Of a stretch of DNA of 38,305 nucleotides, positions 8,891 to 16,765 are shown in pieces. Source of the stretch: Vulcanimicrobiota bacterium (GTDB lineage Bacteria; Vulcanimicrobiota; Vulcanimicrobiia; Vulcanimicrobiales; Vulcanimicrobiaceae); contig DAHXOK010000013.1 in the NCBI GenBank assembly GCA_027364935.1, positions 1-38,305 of the forward strand, given 5' to 3'. Every line of letters begins with the position of its first letter. Within the stretch, counting starts at the first letter, position 1. A program made the translations under genes and the position numbers. A model generated the notes under the pieces. The model was not told where the DNA came from. It saw only the letters and a program-made list of their open reading frames with translations, and made no database searches.

Positions 8891-9378
8891 GTCAGTATCC
8901 GGAGAGCTCCCGGCTGTCGCACAATCCAGACTTGGGAACGGCGTGTCGCCCGACTCCGGCGCCGAACAAAGAAGCTGGAGAAGGCTGCGCACCAACGGTT
9001 CCGAGCGGTGAGCCCGCACCTGTTCCCACCGGTCGACGTTCCGATAGCCGAGCACTGAAACCTCTGCGCGTCGGTGGACCGGGTCCCGAGGTGGCGTTCG
9101 CGTGCTTCTTTGCCGTTAAGTGTCCGCGCTTTCGCCCAGTGCTAGTCAATTCGAACGCGACGCGATGACGATTTTCATTAAGAGTGAGGCATGCAAGAGC
9201 GTCCCGACGAATCTCTACTGCGTCTCCGCAGCGTTGCGGCGCTTAGGACCATCATGATCCTCGTCGCTGGTGCCGCGCTGCCCGTCCACAAAGAAAATAG
9301 CCTCGTTCCGGCGCTGATCGAATCGCTTCAGCACCCGCTCTTAACGTACGACCTGGTGGCCCAGGAGATCGGTCTACG
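8891..9378. other. 488-bp stretch without a supported gene
   Basis: No convincing coding region or RNA. The plus-strand frame from 9191 reads PALIESLQHPLLTYDL just before the IstB-like remnant, which could be the last trace of an istA tail, but it is too short to assign. The rest probably holds the promoter of the minus-strand lipoprotein operon; I could not pick out convincing -35/-10 boxes. Confidence 0.5.
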
Positions 9379-9591
9379 ATGGACCCTCAACGCATCGACG
9401 ACCTTTGCCAGCGGCTCGCTCTGTGCACGGTGGCCGCGCATCCGGCCCACGTCGCTGGAGAGGCGGTACGCCGCGAGTGGAGTTCCCAGGAGTTCTTCGA
9501 GCGCTTACTCCAGGCCGAATCGTGCGAGCGGCAAGAGCACAGCCGCACCTTCGGCCACCGTTTCGTCCTTTCTGCTGAGAAGTTTGCATAA
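9379..9591 (+). pseudogene. IS21-family IstB-like helper ATPase, N-terminal remnant
   Basis: The 70-codon frame starting with ATG reads like the N-terminus of IstB: RIDDLCQRLAL, then HVAGEAVRREWSSQEFFERL and LQAESCERQEHSRT. This is the helical N-terminal domain that precedes the AAA+ core in IS21 helpers. The frame then derails (FGHRFVLSAEKFA) and no Walker A or B motif follows. So only about a quarter of the gene is left. It marks an old IS21 insertion at the left flank of the methyltransferase at 9688. Assignment is by pattern memory and should be tested by alignment. Confidence 0.55.
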
Positions 9592-9631
9592 ATCAATCTT
9601 CCGAACCGACGCGGCGGCTCCTCGCCACCGG

Positions 9632-9660
9632 CCTGTAGAGCATTTTACAGGATGTCATCC
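9632..9660. repeat. Two adjacent short palindromes upstream of the methyltransferase
   Basis: CCTGTA (9632-9637) pairs with TACAGG (9646-9651), and GGATG/CATCC (9650-9660) forms a second palindrome that shares two bases with the first. They end 27 nt before the ATG at 9688. They may be an operator, or the worn end of the neighbouring IS remnant. Confidence 0.35.
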
Positions 9661-9687
9661 CTCCTCCGCGCGGAATGAGATACACCG

Positions 9688-10545
9688 ATGAACCCGCCTC
9701 CCATCAACCTTCTGAGACTGTCGTTTGCTTCGTATGCCGAATTTCTCAGCTACTTCGTCCGCCATGAAGAGCTACTGAGCCAAATCTGGCTCTGGCACGA
9801 GACGGTGGGGGATAGAGAGGGTTCCATACAACTTCCAGGGATTTGCGACATTTGCAGCTGCCAAACGAGTTTCTGCGCTATGCCAGTGCCGACGTCGGAT
9901 GGTGATCGCTTTTCGCACCGCGTCCGGTGGAAGGCCGAAAGCCGATGCGGATGCGGGATAACAAACATCGATCGGATGGTACTGCGGACATTGTTCGACG
10001 GTGAGTTAGGGCGCGTTTACCACGTTGGACACCACTCACGTTTTGCGGCATGGCTAAGAGAACGAAATCTCGACCTTACAACAAGCCAATATGAGAAAGC
10101 GCGCAAGCCTGGAGAGATCAGCGGCGACATCAGATATGAAGACTTGACGCAGCTCTCATTTTCCGATGGTGAATTTGACTCCGTGATTTGCATGGAGGTT
10201 CTGGAGCACATCCCGGATTACCGACAAGCGCTGAGAGAGGTTGCGCGCGTACTCAAGCCCAAAGGGCGCGCCCTTCTGACCTTTCCGTGGCTTGGGACGA
10301 CCACTTACTCGCATCTTACAAGAGCCGAGGTTATGCCGGACGGCTCGATCCATCACATTTTGCCCCCGGAGTACCACGGAGATCCGGCAGGGCAGGATGG
10401 CATTCTCTCCCTCAGAGCGTTCGGCTGGGAAATTCTCGATGAAATGAAAGGCCTTGGCTTCTCGGAGGTTATGGCTAAGTTCATTTTCGGCCCGTTATAT
10501 GGGTATATGATATTGCTCGACCCCGTCATCGTCGGTGTACGTTGA
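9688..10545 (+). CDS. SAM-dependent methyltransferase with Cys-rich N-terminus
   Basis: 285 aa from ATG. Residues 53-63 and 87-89 hold a Cys cluster (CxxCxCxxxxC ... CGC) that looks like a zinc-binding knuckle ahead of the catalytic fold. The methyltransferase half has FDSVICMEVLEHIPDYRQAL and VLKPKGRALLTFPW, the typical motifs of Methyltransf_11 enzymes, but the usual glycine-rich motif I (YHVGHHSRF here) is poorly conserved, which could mean divergent SAM binding. Base composition is visibly lower in GC than neighbouring genes, and it is flanked by IS21 and IS3 remnants on its two sides, so it was probably acquired by transfer. Similar proteins are frequent in O-antigen loci; substrate unknown. 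Confidence 0.8.
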   Translation: MNPPPINLLRLSFASYAEFLSYFVRHEELLSQIWLWHETVGDREGSIQLPGICDICSCQTSFCAMPVPTSDGDRFSHRVRWKAESRCGCGITNIDRMVLRTLFDGELGRVYHVGHHSRFAAWLRERNLDLTTSQYEKARKPGEISGDIRYEDLTQLSFSDGEFDSVICMEVLEHIPDYRQALREVARVLKPKGRALLTFPWLGTTTYSHLTRAEVMPDGSIHHILPPEYHGDPAGQDGILSLRAFGWEILDEMKGLGFSEVMAKFIFGPLYGYMILLDPVIVGVR

Positions 10546-10596
10546 AGCTTGCTCGGCTTCGTGGATACTTTCCGCTTGGCGGAGAAAGCTCCCGAA

Positions 10597-10914
10597 ATGG
10601 CCAAGAAGTATTCCCGGCCATACCCGCCGGGCTTCCGGCGCAACATCATCGAGTTAGTCCGATCCGGCCGCCCCGCGCTCGAGGTTTCCCACGAGTTCAA
10701 GACTGCGCGCCAAACGATCGCGAACTGGCTCAAGCAAGATGATCTCGATACTGGTCGGCGCCGCGATGGTGTGACGACGGCTGAACACGAGGAGGTCACA
10801 AAGCTCCGTAAAAGCGTTCGACAGCTCCAGATCTAGCGCGACATCTTGGCAAAAGCCGCGGCCTGGTTCGCACGCGAGACCGATTCGATTCCCACAAATT
10901 CTTCGAGTTCGTGA
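10597..10914 (+). pseudogene. IS3-family orfA (IS3-group type), interrupted by an amber codon
   Basis: ATG at 10597 starts a helix-turn-helix protein typical of IS3-group OrfA: AKKYSRPYPPGFRRNIIELV, then QTIANWLKQDDLDTGRRRDG and KLRKSVRQLQI with a leucine-zipper spacing. An in-frame TAG at 10834-10836 replaces the usual Glu codon of the (E)RDILAKAAAWFARE ending, which follows in the same frame up to TGA at 10914. So a single nonsense change killed the gene after insertion. Confidence 0.8.
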
Positions 10915-11225
10915 AAACGCACCGAGCCATCCACTCTCAGCGGGTGGGTTGCCCGTAGCCGGTTGTGTACTTCGCTTGCGGTACGCTCCGAGCGGCGATA
11001 TCGGCTTCCCCGCACCTTCATGCGATTCCCAAAGGCCATCGCAAGCAAATGGCGCTCATCGCAGTTGCCCTCAAGCGCGACGGCGTTAGCTTCCCACGCG
11101 GACGACGACGGGTGTTGGGTGGCTGTCAAGGAGGCGCGTACTGCACATCGCCGACTTTTCAGCCGTTCGCACATCAAGGTCGCCAATGGCACGTGCGGTG
11201 TTGCCGATCGCTTACGGGGCACATT
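10896..11225 (+). pseudogene. Decayed IS3-family orfB (DDE transposase) remnant
   Basis: Starting inside the end of orfA in another frame, FFEFVKTHRAIHS matches the start of IS3-type OrfB. After a TAG at 10956 the frame shifts and LCTSLAVRSERRY and later ANGTCGVADRL look like worn versions of the CRVLGVSxSGYY and GTYGxxRI signatures. No DDE catalytic residues survive. The element is dead and its right end is not identifiable. Confidence 0.5.
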
Positions 11226-11464
11226 GCTGTGCTCGGCGGCATCGGGAAGCGCTCCGACGCCGCGGGAAGCCAAAGCGACTCGTCATAGGTCGTGCCACCT
11301 CGCGGAATCCGCTTCCTGCCTCCGCTGGTTTCGGCGTCGCGTATCCAGCAATCGCGCTGGCTCCGCCGCGCCAGATGCCACACCACGTGCGTGATGATCA
11401 CTCGCGCGCGAACCGCCGCGGCGTCATTGCCTGTAGCGGCTGGCGAAAACGCGCCCATGTAACC

Positions 11465-11830
11465 GGCACTCCGCCAGCCTCGGTTGCGGGAGCGCCGGCT
11501 CGAGGCACGAACACCTCACGCCCTTGACCGCTATGCAAAGTCTACGTTTGGTTAAGCGCGGATGGAGCCCCGCGCCCGCGAAGCAACTGTTGTACGACGT
11601 TGGCGTCGGCGTACCTGGCGCGCACATTGACCTCTCGTTGCTCGGGGCACTCCTTTGGTCGCGCCGTCGGCGCGTTCCCGCCGTTTCGGCACCCTTCCTC
11701 ACCGGTGCCAGGGCGCATTCATCGTTAACCGCCGCCATGTCTTCCGTGGCACAGAGCAGTCGTCTGCGACGCAGCTGCCGCTCTACGTTCACCGTCATTA
11801 GCCTTGACGCACGCTCCGGTGCCACCCCAC
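11465..11830 (+). pseudogene. Decayed duplicate of gtrA (copy 1)
   Basis: This stretch is homologous to the intact GtrA gene at 16295-16765, including about 50 bp upstream of it. In protein terms SLRLVKRGWSPAPAKQLLYD parallels NLRLAKRGWGPVPAKQLLYY, and RVPAVSAPFLTGA parallels RIPAVSASFLTSA. The first ~60 codons stay in frame, then frameshifts destroy the membrane helices. In both copies an overlapping frame ends in the peptide STFG and a TAA, so the duplicated block includes the tail of the gene that once preceded gtrA. The copy lies just upstream of the KAS III gene. Confidence 0.75.
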
Positions 11831-12039
11831 GCGGCGTGGATACACCGCGGTGAACAACCCCGCAGGGCCCCTGTTATCCGTACCTTCGGAGAGCGGTATT
11901 TCGGCCAGCCAAGTCGGGTCCCGGTTCGGCCGTCCTCCCCGCGCTTACGAGCGCCGTCCGACCGCGGCGCGCGCGTTGTTTCCTACTGGACCAAGTTGCT
12001 TGGCCATAGCGCGGCGTATAGCCCTTCGGCTTAGATAAC

Positions 12040-12993
12040 ATGCTTCATACAAGTCACACGCTTCGGATAGCCGGCACGGGCTCGTACTGTCCTTCTCGAA
12101 TCGTCACGAACGACGAACTCGCGTTGTCGGCTCCCACCAACGCCCAATGGGTGGTAGATAACCTTGGGATTCGCGAACGACGCGTCGCGGCGGAGGGCGA
12201 GCGCAGTTCCGACCTCGCCACCGAGGCCGGGCTTCGCGCGATCGCGGATGCTGGTATCGGGAGGAACGATGTCGACCTTATTATCGTCGCTACCGCAACC
12301 CCCGACCGTAAGGCGCCGTCGACGGCGTGTATCGTGCAAAACAAACTCGGCATCTCGAACAAGAGCCCGGCGTTCGACATCGCAGCGGTCTGCTCCGGAT
12401 TCCTCTACGGAATGACGGTCGCTAGTCACTTCGTACAGAGTGGGACACATCGGAATGTTTTGCTCATCGGTGCGGACACGTTCTCCAAGATCACGGACTG
12501 GTCACGCCGAGATTGCGTCTTCTTTGGCGATGGTGCTGGTGCCGCGTTGCTGCAGCGAACGGACTACGAACGCGCGCTCTTTTCCAGTAGCCTGTATGCA
12601 GATGGCTCCGGGCAGGACAATTTCACCGTCTACCCCGGCGACCACACGTTCTCCATGGACGCGCATGCCGTGTATACGCTCGGAACCGTGGTGCTACCGG
12701 CTGCGATAGCGGAGGTCACCGCCGCCAATGGGCTTAGCCTGAGCGACGTCGCCGCCATAATTCCGCACCAGCCTTCCATGAGGCTGCTGAGGCGCACGGG
12801 CGAAGTGCTTGGCCTTCCATTCGAGCGCATCAAGACCAACATGGAGCGCTACGCGAATACGTCTAGTGGGACGATCCCAATACTCTTAGACGAGGTCAAT
12901 CGCAATGGCCAGTTAGCGAAGGATGATCTCATCGCGTTCGCTGCCGTTGGCTCCGGGTGGACGTGGGGCGCCGCCCTTTACCGCTGGCACTAG
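12040..12993 (+). CDS. Beta-ketoacyl-ACP synthase III (FabH-like)
   Basis: 317 aa, the usual FabH length, from ATG. It has the KAS III catalytic triad: Cys118 in DIAAVCSGFLYG, His243 in IPHQPSMRLL and Asn273 in YANTSSGT. The C-terminal GSGWTWGAALYRW is the FabH ending. FabH condenses an acyl-CoA (usually acetyl-CoA) with malonyl-ACP to a 3-ketoacyl-ACP. It is followed 21 bp later by an SDR reductase, then by GNAT and PIG-L genes; no ACP, KAS II or dehydratase is nearby. I infer that the cassette makes a short 3-hydroxyacyl (for example 3-hydroxybutyryl) group rather than full fatty acids. Biotin-free, cytosolic. It stands right after a decayed gtrA copy. Confidence 0.9.
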   Translation: MLHTSHTLRIAGTGSYCPSRIVTNDELALSAPTNAQWVVDNLGIRERRVAAEGERSSDLATEAGLRAIADAGIGRNDVDLIIVATATPDRKAPSTACIVQNKLGISNKSPAFDIAAVCSGFLYGMTVASHFVQSGTHRNVLLIGADTFSKITDWSRRDCVFFGDGAGAALLQRTDYERALFSSSLYADGSGQDNFTVYPGDHTFSMDAHAVYTLGTVVLPAAIAEVTAANGLSLSDVAAIIPHQPSMRLLRRTGEVLGLPFERIKTNMERYANTSSGTIPILLDEVNRNGQLAKDDLIAFAAVGSGWTWGAALYRWH

Positions 12994-13014
12994 GCTGGCC
13001 CTCTGGAGAAAAAG

Positions 13015-13761
13015 ATGAACGCTTCGCGAGCGGGCGTAACGCTGATTACGGGTTCTAACGGCGGGATGGGAAGTAATCTCGTCGGATACCTACTGGAAAG
13101 CGGTGATCGCAATATCGTCTGCCACTATCGTGGTTCGGGCGATAGAGTCCGGAAGGTCCTGGAAGCGAACGGGATGGATGTTGAGCGTCACCTGGTGCAT
13201 GCCGACCTTACCAACGAGGACGAGGTTCGGGCGCTGCACGAGGAGGTTCAGCAGCGATTTGGCTGCGTCTGGGGGATCGTAAACCTCGCGGGTGCTTCGA
13301 CCAACGCCGTGAGCTGGAAACTGAGCGTCGCCGATTTCCGAAGGGTCCTCGACGCAAATTTGTTGACCACCTTTCTTACTGTACGGGAATTCATCCCCGA
13401 GATGCGGGCCGCGGGGAGGGGGAGGATCATCAATATTTCCAGCGTCGTCGCCCACGTCGGGGCATTCGGCGCGTCGCACTACGCAGCAGCGAAATCCGCG
13501 GTGCTCGGCCTAACGCGATCGCTTGCGATCGAGCTGGTGAGCAAGAACATCACCGTTAACGCCCTCTCGCTCGGATACTTCGAGTACGGAATGATCAACG
13601 ACGTTCCTGGGCCGGAGTTGGAGCAGATCCGAAGCAGAATTCCGATGAACCGGCTGGGGAGGGTTAATGAGCTCGGTGGAATGATCCGCTTTCTCCTGAA
13701 CGAGGACTCGAGCTATGTGACCGGGCAGAGCATCCACATCAACGGCGGCCAGTTTATGTGA
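13015..13761 (+). CDS. SDR 3-ketoacyl-ACP reductase (FabG-like)
   Basis: 248 aa from ATG with a good SD (GGAG at 13005-13008). It shows all classical SDR features: NAD(P)-binding TGSNGGMG (12-19), NLAGAS, Asn115, ISS at 141-143, and the catalytic YAAAK at 156-160, ending with the typical YVTGQSIHINGGQ. FabG-type enzymes reduce 3-ketoacyl-ACP to (R)-3-hydroxyacyl-ACP, exactly the step after the FabH-like enzyme upstream. The next gene starts inside its stop codon (GTGA overlap), so translation of reductase and acyltransferase is coupled. Confidence 0.88.
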   Translation: MNASRAGVTLITGSNGGMGSNLVGYLLESGDRNIVCHYRGSGDRVRKVLEANGMDVERHLVHADLTNEDEVRALHEEVQQRFGCVWGIVNLAGASTNAVSWKLSVADFRRVLDANLLTTFLTVREFIPEMRAAGRGRIINISSVVAHVGAFGASHYAAAKSAVLGLTRSLAIELVSKNITVNALSLGYFEYGMINDVPGPELEQIRSRIPMNRLGRVNELGGMIRFLLNEDSSYVTGQSIHINGGQFM

Positions 13762-14837
13762 TGCTGGTGTGCGGGCAGTTCGATGAGACGGCGCAGCTTC
13801 CTCAACAACGAGAGCTGTTTCGGTTGTCCTTCCCGGAGAATGTGGGTTCACCTCAGGAAACCGAAGCGCACTATCGGTGGAAATTTCGTGCCTTCCCTTC
13901 GTCTCCTCCAGCCTATGAATATGGAGCGGAGGAGGGTGGCGAGCTTGTGGGATATTACGCTGCGCTACCTTACCGCTACAAGTTCTTTGGTGAGATCAAG
14001 AAGTGCGGCATGGTATGCGACGTCATGACGCATCCTAAGATGCGAGGGAAAGGCGTCTTTGCTGCGCTCGGAAGGCACGCGACCTGCGCGCTCAAGGACT
14101 CAGGACTTGCTTTTACGACCGGCTATCCGATTCGGCCCGAGGTCATTCCGGGCCACCTGAAGGTCGGCTGGCGGATCGTGTTTCGGCTGCCCATATATAT
14201 CCGGCTGCTGCAGGCAAACAGCCTCCTTAGTTCAAGGGGCTTGCAACTCCTCAAGCCCGTGGCGAATGCCGGCCTGGCCACGGCGGGCGCCTTGTGCCGC
14301 GCGCTGGCGCCAAGAACGAGACTGAGGGTCGCGGTCGAGCCCGGTGATGAGCTTTGGATGTCCGAGGCTTATGCAATCTTCCTCGACCGCTGGTTAAGCT
14401 CCACGCGTATCGGCTTGGTCAAAGACGCGGCGTTCATGGGCTGGCGCCTGCGGGCACCAGGAACAAACTACAGCGTTATAGTCGCGCGAAACGATGAATC
14501 GGAAGTAATTGCGCTTGCCGTTGTACGGCAAACGGTGTTGCGAGGTATATCCTGCCTCGCCATCCTCGACTTTATGGCAATCCCAGGCATGGATGCGGCA
14601 TTCGGCGTCGTGGTTCCCGCGATGCGCGAGCTCGCCGCGCGGCATGGCGCCGAAGCAATCGTCACAATGATGAGCCGCACATGGGCGCGGCGCTATCAGC
14701 TATCCCGAGCAGGATTTTGGAAGTCCCCCGCCTTCTTTTCGCTAATCGTCAAGCCGCTAGAGCCCGAAATCGACGCGCCAGCGACGCTCGACGAAGCAAA
14801 CTGGCATCTCATGTGGATAGATTCGGACGACCTATAG
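13758..14837 (+). CDS. GNAT-family acyltransferase
   Basis: 359 aa; starts at GTG 13758 overlapping the FabG stop by 4 nt (ATG at 13761 is equally possible). Residues ~57-110 carry a GNAT core: GELVGYYAALP (beta4) and CDVMTHPKMRGKGVFAALGRH, with the R-G-K-G-V pyrophosphate-binding loop at 96-100. The second half (180-350) looks like a second, degenerate GNAT-like domain (SEVIALAVVRQ, LAILDFMAIPG). Tandem-GNAT proteins of this size occur in polysaccharide loci. Given the upstream ketoacyl synthase and reductase and the downstream PIG-L deacetylase, I infer that it transfers a hydroxyacyl group to an amino group, probably on a sugar. CoA or ACP as donor cannot be decided. Confidence 0.75.
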   Translation: MMLVCGQFDETAQLPQQRELFRLSFPENVGSPQETEAHYRWKFRAFPSSPPAYEYGAEEGGELVGYYAALPYRYKFFGEIKKCGMVCDVMTHPKMRGKGVFAALGRHATCALKDSGLAFTTGYPIRPEVIPGHLKVGWRIVFRLPIYIRLLQANSLLSSRGLQLLKPVANAGLATAGALCRALAPRTRLRVAVEPGDELWMSEAYAIFLDRWLSSTRIGLVKDAAFMGWRLRAPGTNYSVIVARNDESEVIALAVVRQTVLRGISCLAILDFMAIPGMDAAFGVVVPAMRELAARHGAEAIVTMMSRTWARRYQLSRAGFWKSPAFFSLIVKPLEPEIDAPATLDEANWHLMWIDSDDL

Positions 14838-14841
14838 TCGG

Positions 14842-15657
14842 ATGGCGCCACACAATGTCGACGGCAAGCCACACGTGGTCTTCATTTTCGCGCATCAGGA
14901 CGACGAGTTCAGCGCCGCTCCGTGGATCGATGAGGAGATCACGGCAGGCCATCGCGTTTCGTGCGCATACCTGACCGACGGGTCGGCGCGGGCCGACGCG
15001 AGCGTGCGAGACGCGGAAAGCCTTTCGGCGCTTGCATTACTCGGCGTGCGGCGGGAAGATGTTGCCTTTCTCTCCGACAGGGAAAGGATCCACGATGGTG
15101 CGCTAGTCTCCAACCTTGATCGCGCGTCAGCGCTTCTCGGGGGCTGGCTCAATGTGCATGCGCCTAGCGCGGCACGTATATATTCTCTGGCCTGGGAGGG
15201 TGGGCACCCCGACCACGACGCCGCGCACCTCGTTGCTCTGGCGGCTGCCGTGGCTCGCGGTCTCGTCGAGGATTCGTGGCAACTGAGCATCTACAACGCC
15301 TATCGCTGTCCGAAGCCGCTTTATCGGGTGCTGAAGCAACTGCCATCTTCCCGCCGCCGCCGGATCCGCTCATACTCCGTTCGCGATGCGTGGCGATTTG
15401 CAAACTTCTGTTGGCATTATCCGTCGCAGCGAAGGACGTGGATTGGGTTGTTCCCGGAAGCGGCTATGCGTCGGCTTGTAATTCGCCGCGATGTAGTCGT
15501 CCAATTTGACGTTGCGCGAGTCCTTGAGCGACCGCATCCCGGGGAGCTGCTGTACGAGCGGATGTTCGGAACGTCATATGAGGAGTTCGAGGAGAAGGCG
15601 ACAGGGCTGCGGACCGAGATCGTGCGCGCGGCGGCAGTGCAGAGGCGGCACGGATAG
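14842..15657 (+). CDS. PIG-L/LmbE-family zinc deacetylase
   Basis: 271 aa from ATG, 4 nt after the GNAT stop. The family motif AHQDDE sits at 17-22 (zinc ligands His18 and Asp21, general base Asp20) and GGHPDHD at 120-126 supplies the third ligand His125. PIG-L enzymes remove N-acetyl from GlcNAc-type sugars (MshB, BshB, GlcNAc-PI deacetylase), and members in glycan loci deacetylate lipid-linked or nucleotide sugars. No signal peptide or membrane segment is visible, so it is cytosolic. With the GNAT gene it forms a likely deacetylate-then-reacylate pair. It ends the cassette; an IS3 remnant starts 125 bp later. Confidence 0.88.
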   Translation: MAPHNVDGKPHVVFIFAHQDDEFSAAPWIDEEITAGHRVSCAYLTDGSARADASVRDAESLSALALLGVRREDVAFLSDRERIHDGALVSNLDRASALLGGWLNVHAPSAARIYSLAWEGGHPDHDAAHLVALAAAVARGLVEDSWQLSIYNAYRCPKPLYRVLKQLPSSRRRRIRSYSVRDAWRFANFCWHYPSQRRTWIGLFPEAAMRRLVIRRDVVVQFDVARVLERPHPGELLYERMFGTSYEEFEEKATGLRTEIVRAAAVQRRHG

Positions 15658-15781
15658 CTGATCATATCCGCAGGGGACCTTGGGTGAGCCCTGGAGGAAG
15701 AGGAAATCGTTATGTCCGACCGATCGGCGCGTGGCCGCGGGTTGCTGTTGCGGCGACATCGTCCCACAGGGGGAGTTTAAG

Positions 15782-16190
15782 ATGGGATCCACTATGCGCA
15801 AGAGGCGCCTCTCTGAGGCGCGGATCGTTCAGATCCTCCGCGAGTTCGATGCCGACGTGCCGGTCCGATGAACTCGCTCGCCGCAACGGCATTCGCGTCA
15901 ACGCGATCTGGCTTTGGGGATCGAAATACGCCGGCATGAGCGCGAGTGATCTCGCTCCGCTCAAGCAGCTCGAGGCCAAGAACGAGCAAATGCAGCGTGC
16001 CATCGCTCGCCAAGCCCTCAGGATCGACGTCACGGAGGGGCTGACGCGAAAAAACTCATGGAGCCTCTTCGGCGAGCCGAAGGCGTGGAGACCTTGCAAA
16101 ACGCTCGCCTGAGTCAACGAGAAGCTTGCGCAGTCGTACGAGCCCGCCGCCGATCGCCTGGCGAAGCCCCAAGTGCGAAGGCACGCGATG
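15782..16190 (+). pseudogene. IS3-family (IS407-like) orfA/orfB remnant with frameshift
   Basis: ATG at 15782 opens MRKRRLSEARIVQILREFDA, the OrfA helix-turn-helix start of IS407-type elements. The frame closes with TGA at 15869-15871. The continuation is in another frame: DELARRNGIRVNAIWLWGSK, then YAGMSASDLAPLKQLEAKN with the usual zipper, ending at RKNSW. One frameshift near 15866 therefore broke orfA. Beyond it LSQREACAV is a trace of the OrfB start. This element belongs to a different IS3 subgroup from the one at 10597. Confidence 0.75.
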
Positions 16191-16294
16191 ATGCGCCCAT
16201 CGGCGTCGGCGGGCGACAACAAGGCCGATGTAGAGGGCACTCCGCGAGCTGCGACTGCGGGAGCACGGGCTCGAGACACGAATACTTCACGGAC

Positions 16295-16765
16295 TTGATC
16301 GCTTTGCGGAATCTACGTTTGGCTAAGCGCGGATGGGGACCCGTACCAGCGAAGCAGCTGTTGTACTACGCCGGCGTCGGCGTACTCGGTGCGTTGGTTG
16401 ACTTCTCGCTGCTCGCGATACTGCTCTGGTTGCAATGCCCCCGCATTCCCGCCGTTTCGGCATCCTTCCTCACAAGTGCTGCGGTACAGTTCGTCGTCAA
16501 CCGACGTCACGTCTTTCGCGCCACCGCGCGGTCGCCTGCGATGCAGCTACCGCTCTATACGCTCGCCGTCATCAGCTGCTGGTTCGCGACGGTCAGCGTC
16601 GTCGAGCTCGGTGTGCGCGTCCTTGCTCTGGCGCCACTTCTGGCCAAGCTGGCCAGTATTCCGGTGGTGTTCCCGCTCGGTTTTCTCATGAACCGGTGCG
16701 TGGTGTTTCGGGATGCTTTGGGCAGAAGCCCGGCCAGCGGCTCGCGCGGCTTAGACGAAGTATGA
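16295..16765 (+). CDS. GtrA-like small membrane protein
   Basis: About 156 aa from TTG at 16295 (TTG at 16304 also possible; no ATG fits). It has the four hydrophobic segments of GtrA/PF04138: YYAGVGVLGALVDFSLLAIL, a second one with AVSASFLTSAAVQFVVNRRH (the conserved N-R-x-x-F/V-x-F end), LYTLAVISCWFA, and PVVFPLGFLMNRCVVF. GtrA proteins are thought to help flip polyprenyl-phosphate-linked sugars. Its stop overlaps the start of a GT2 polyprenyl-phosphate glycosyltransferase (ATGA), the classic gtrA-gtrB pair. A decayed copy lies at 11465-11830. Confidence 0.85.
   Translation: MIALRNLRLAKRGWGPVPAKQLLYYAGVGVLGALVDFSLLAILLWLQCPRIPAVSASFLTSAAVQFVVNRRHVFRATARSPAMQLPLYTLAVISCWFATVSVVELGVRVLALAPLLAKLASIPVVFPLGFLMNRCVVFRDALGRSPASGSRGLDEV

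Noticed and set aside
9191-9691. 166-aa ORF upstream of the methyltransferase
   Set aside because: It runs through the IstB remnant in another frame and has low-complexity Ser/Arg composition; only its first part might be a trace of an istA tail.
11804-12034. Short ORF just before the KAS III gene
   Set aside because: Pro/Arg-rich, no homology features; lies in decayed sequence downstream of the gtrA pseudogene.
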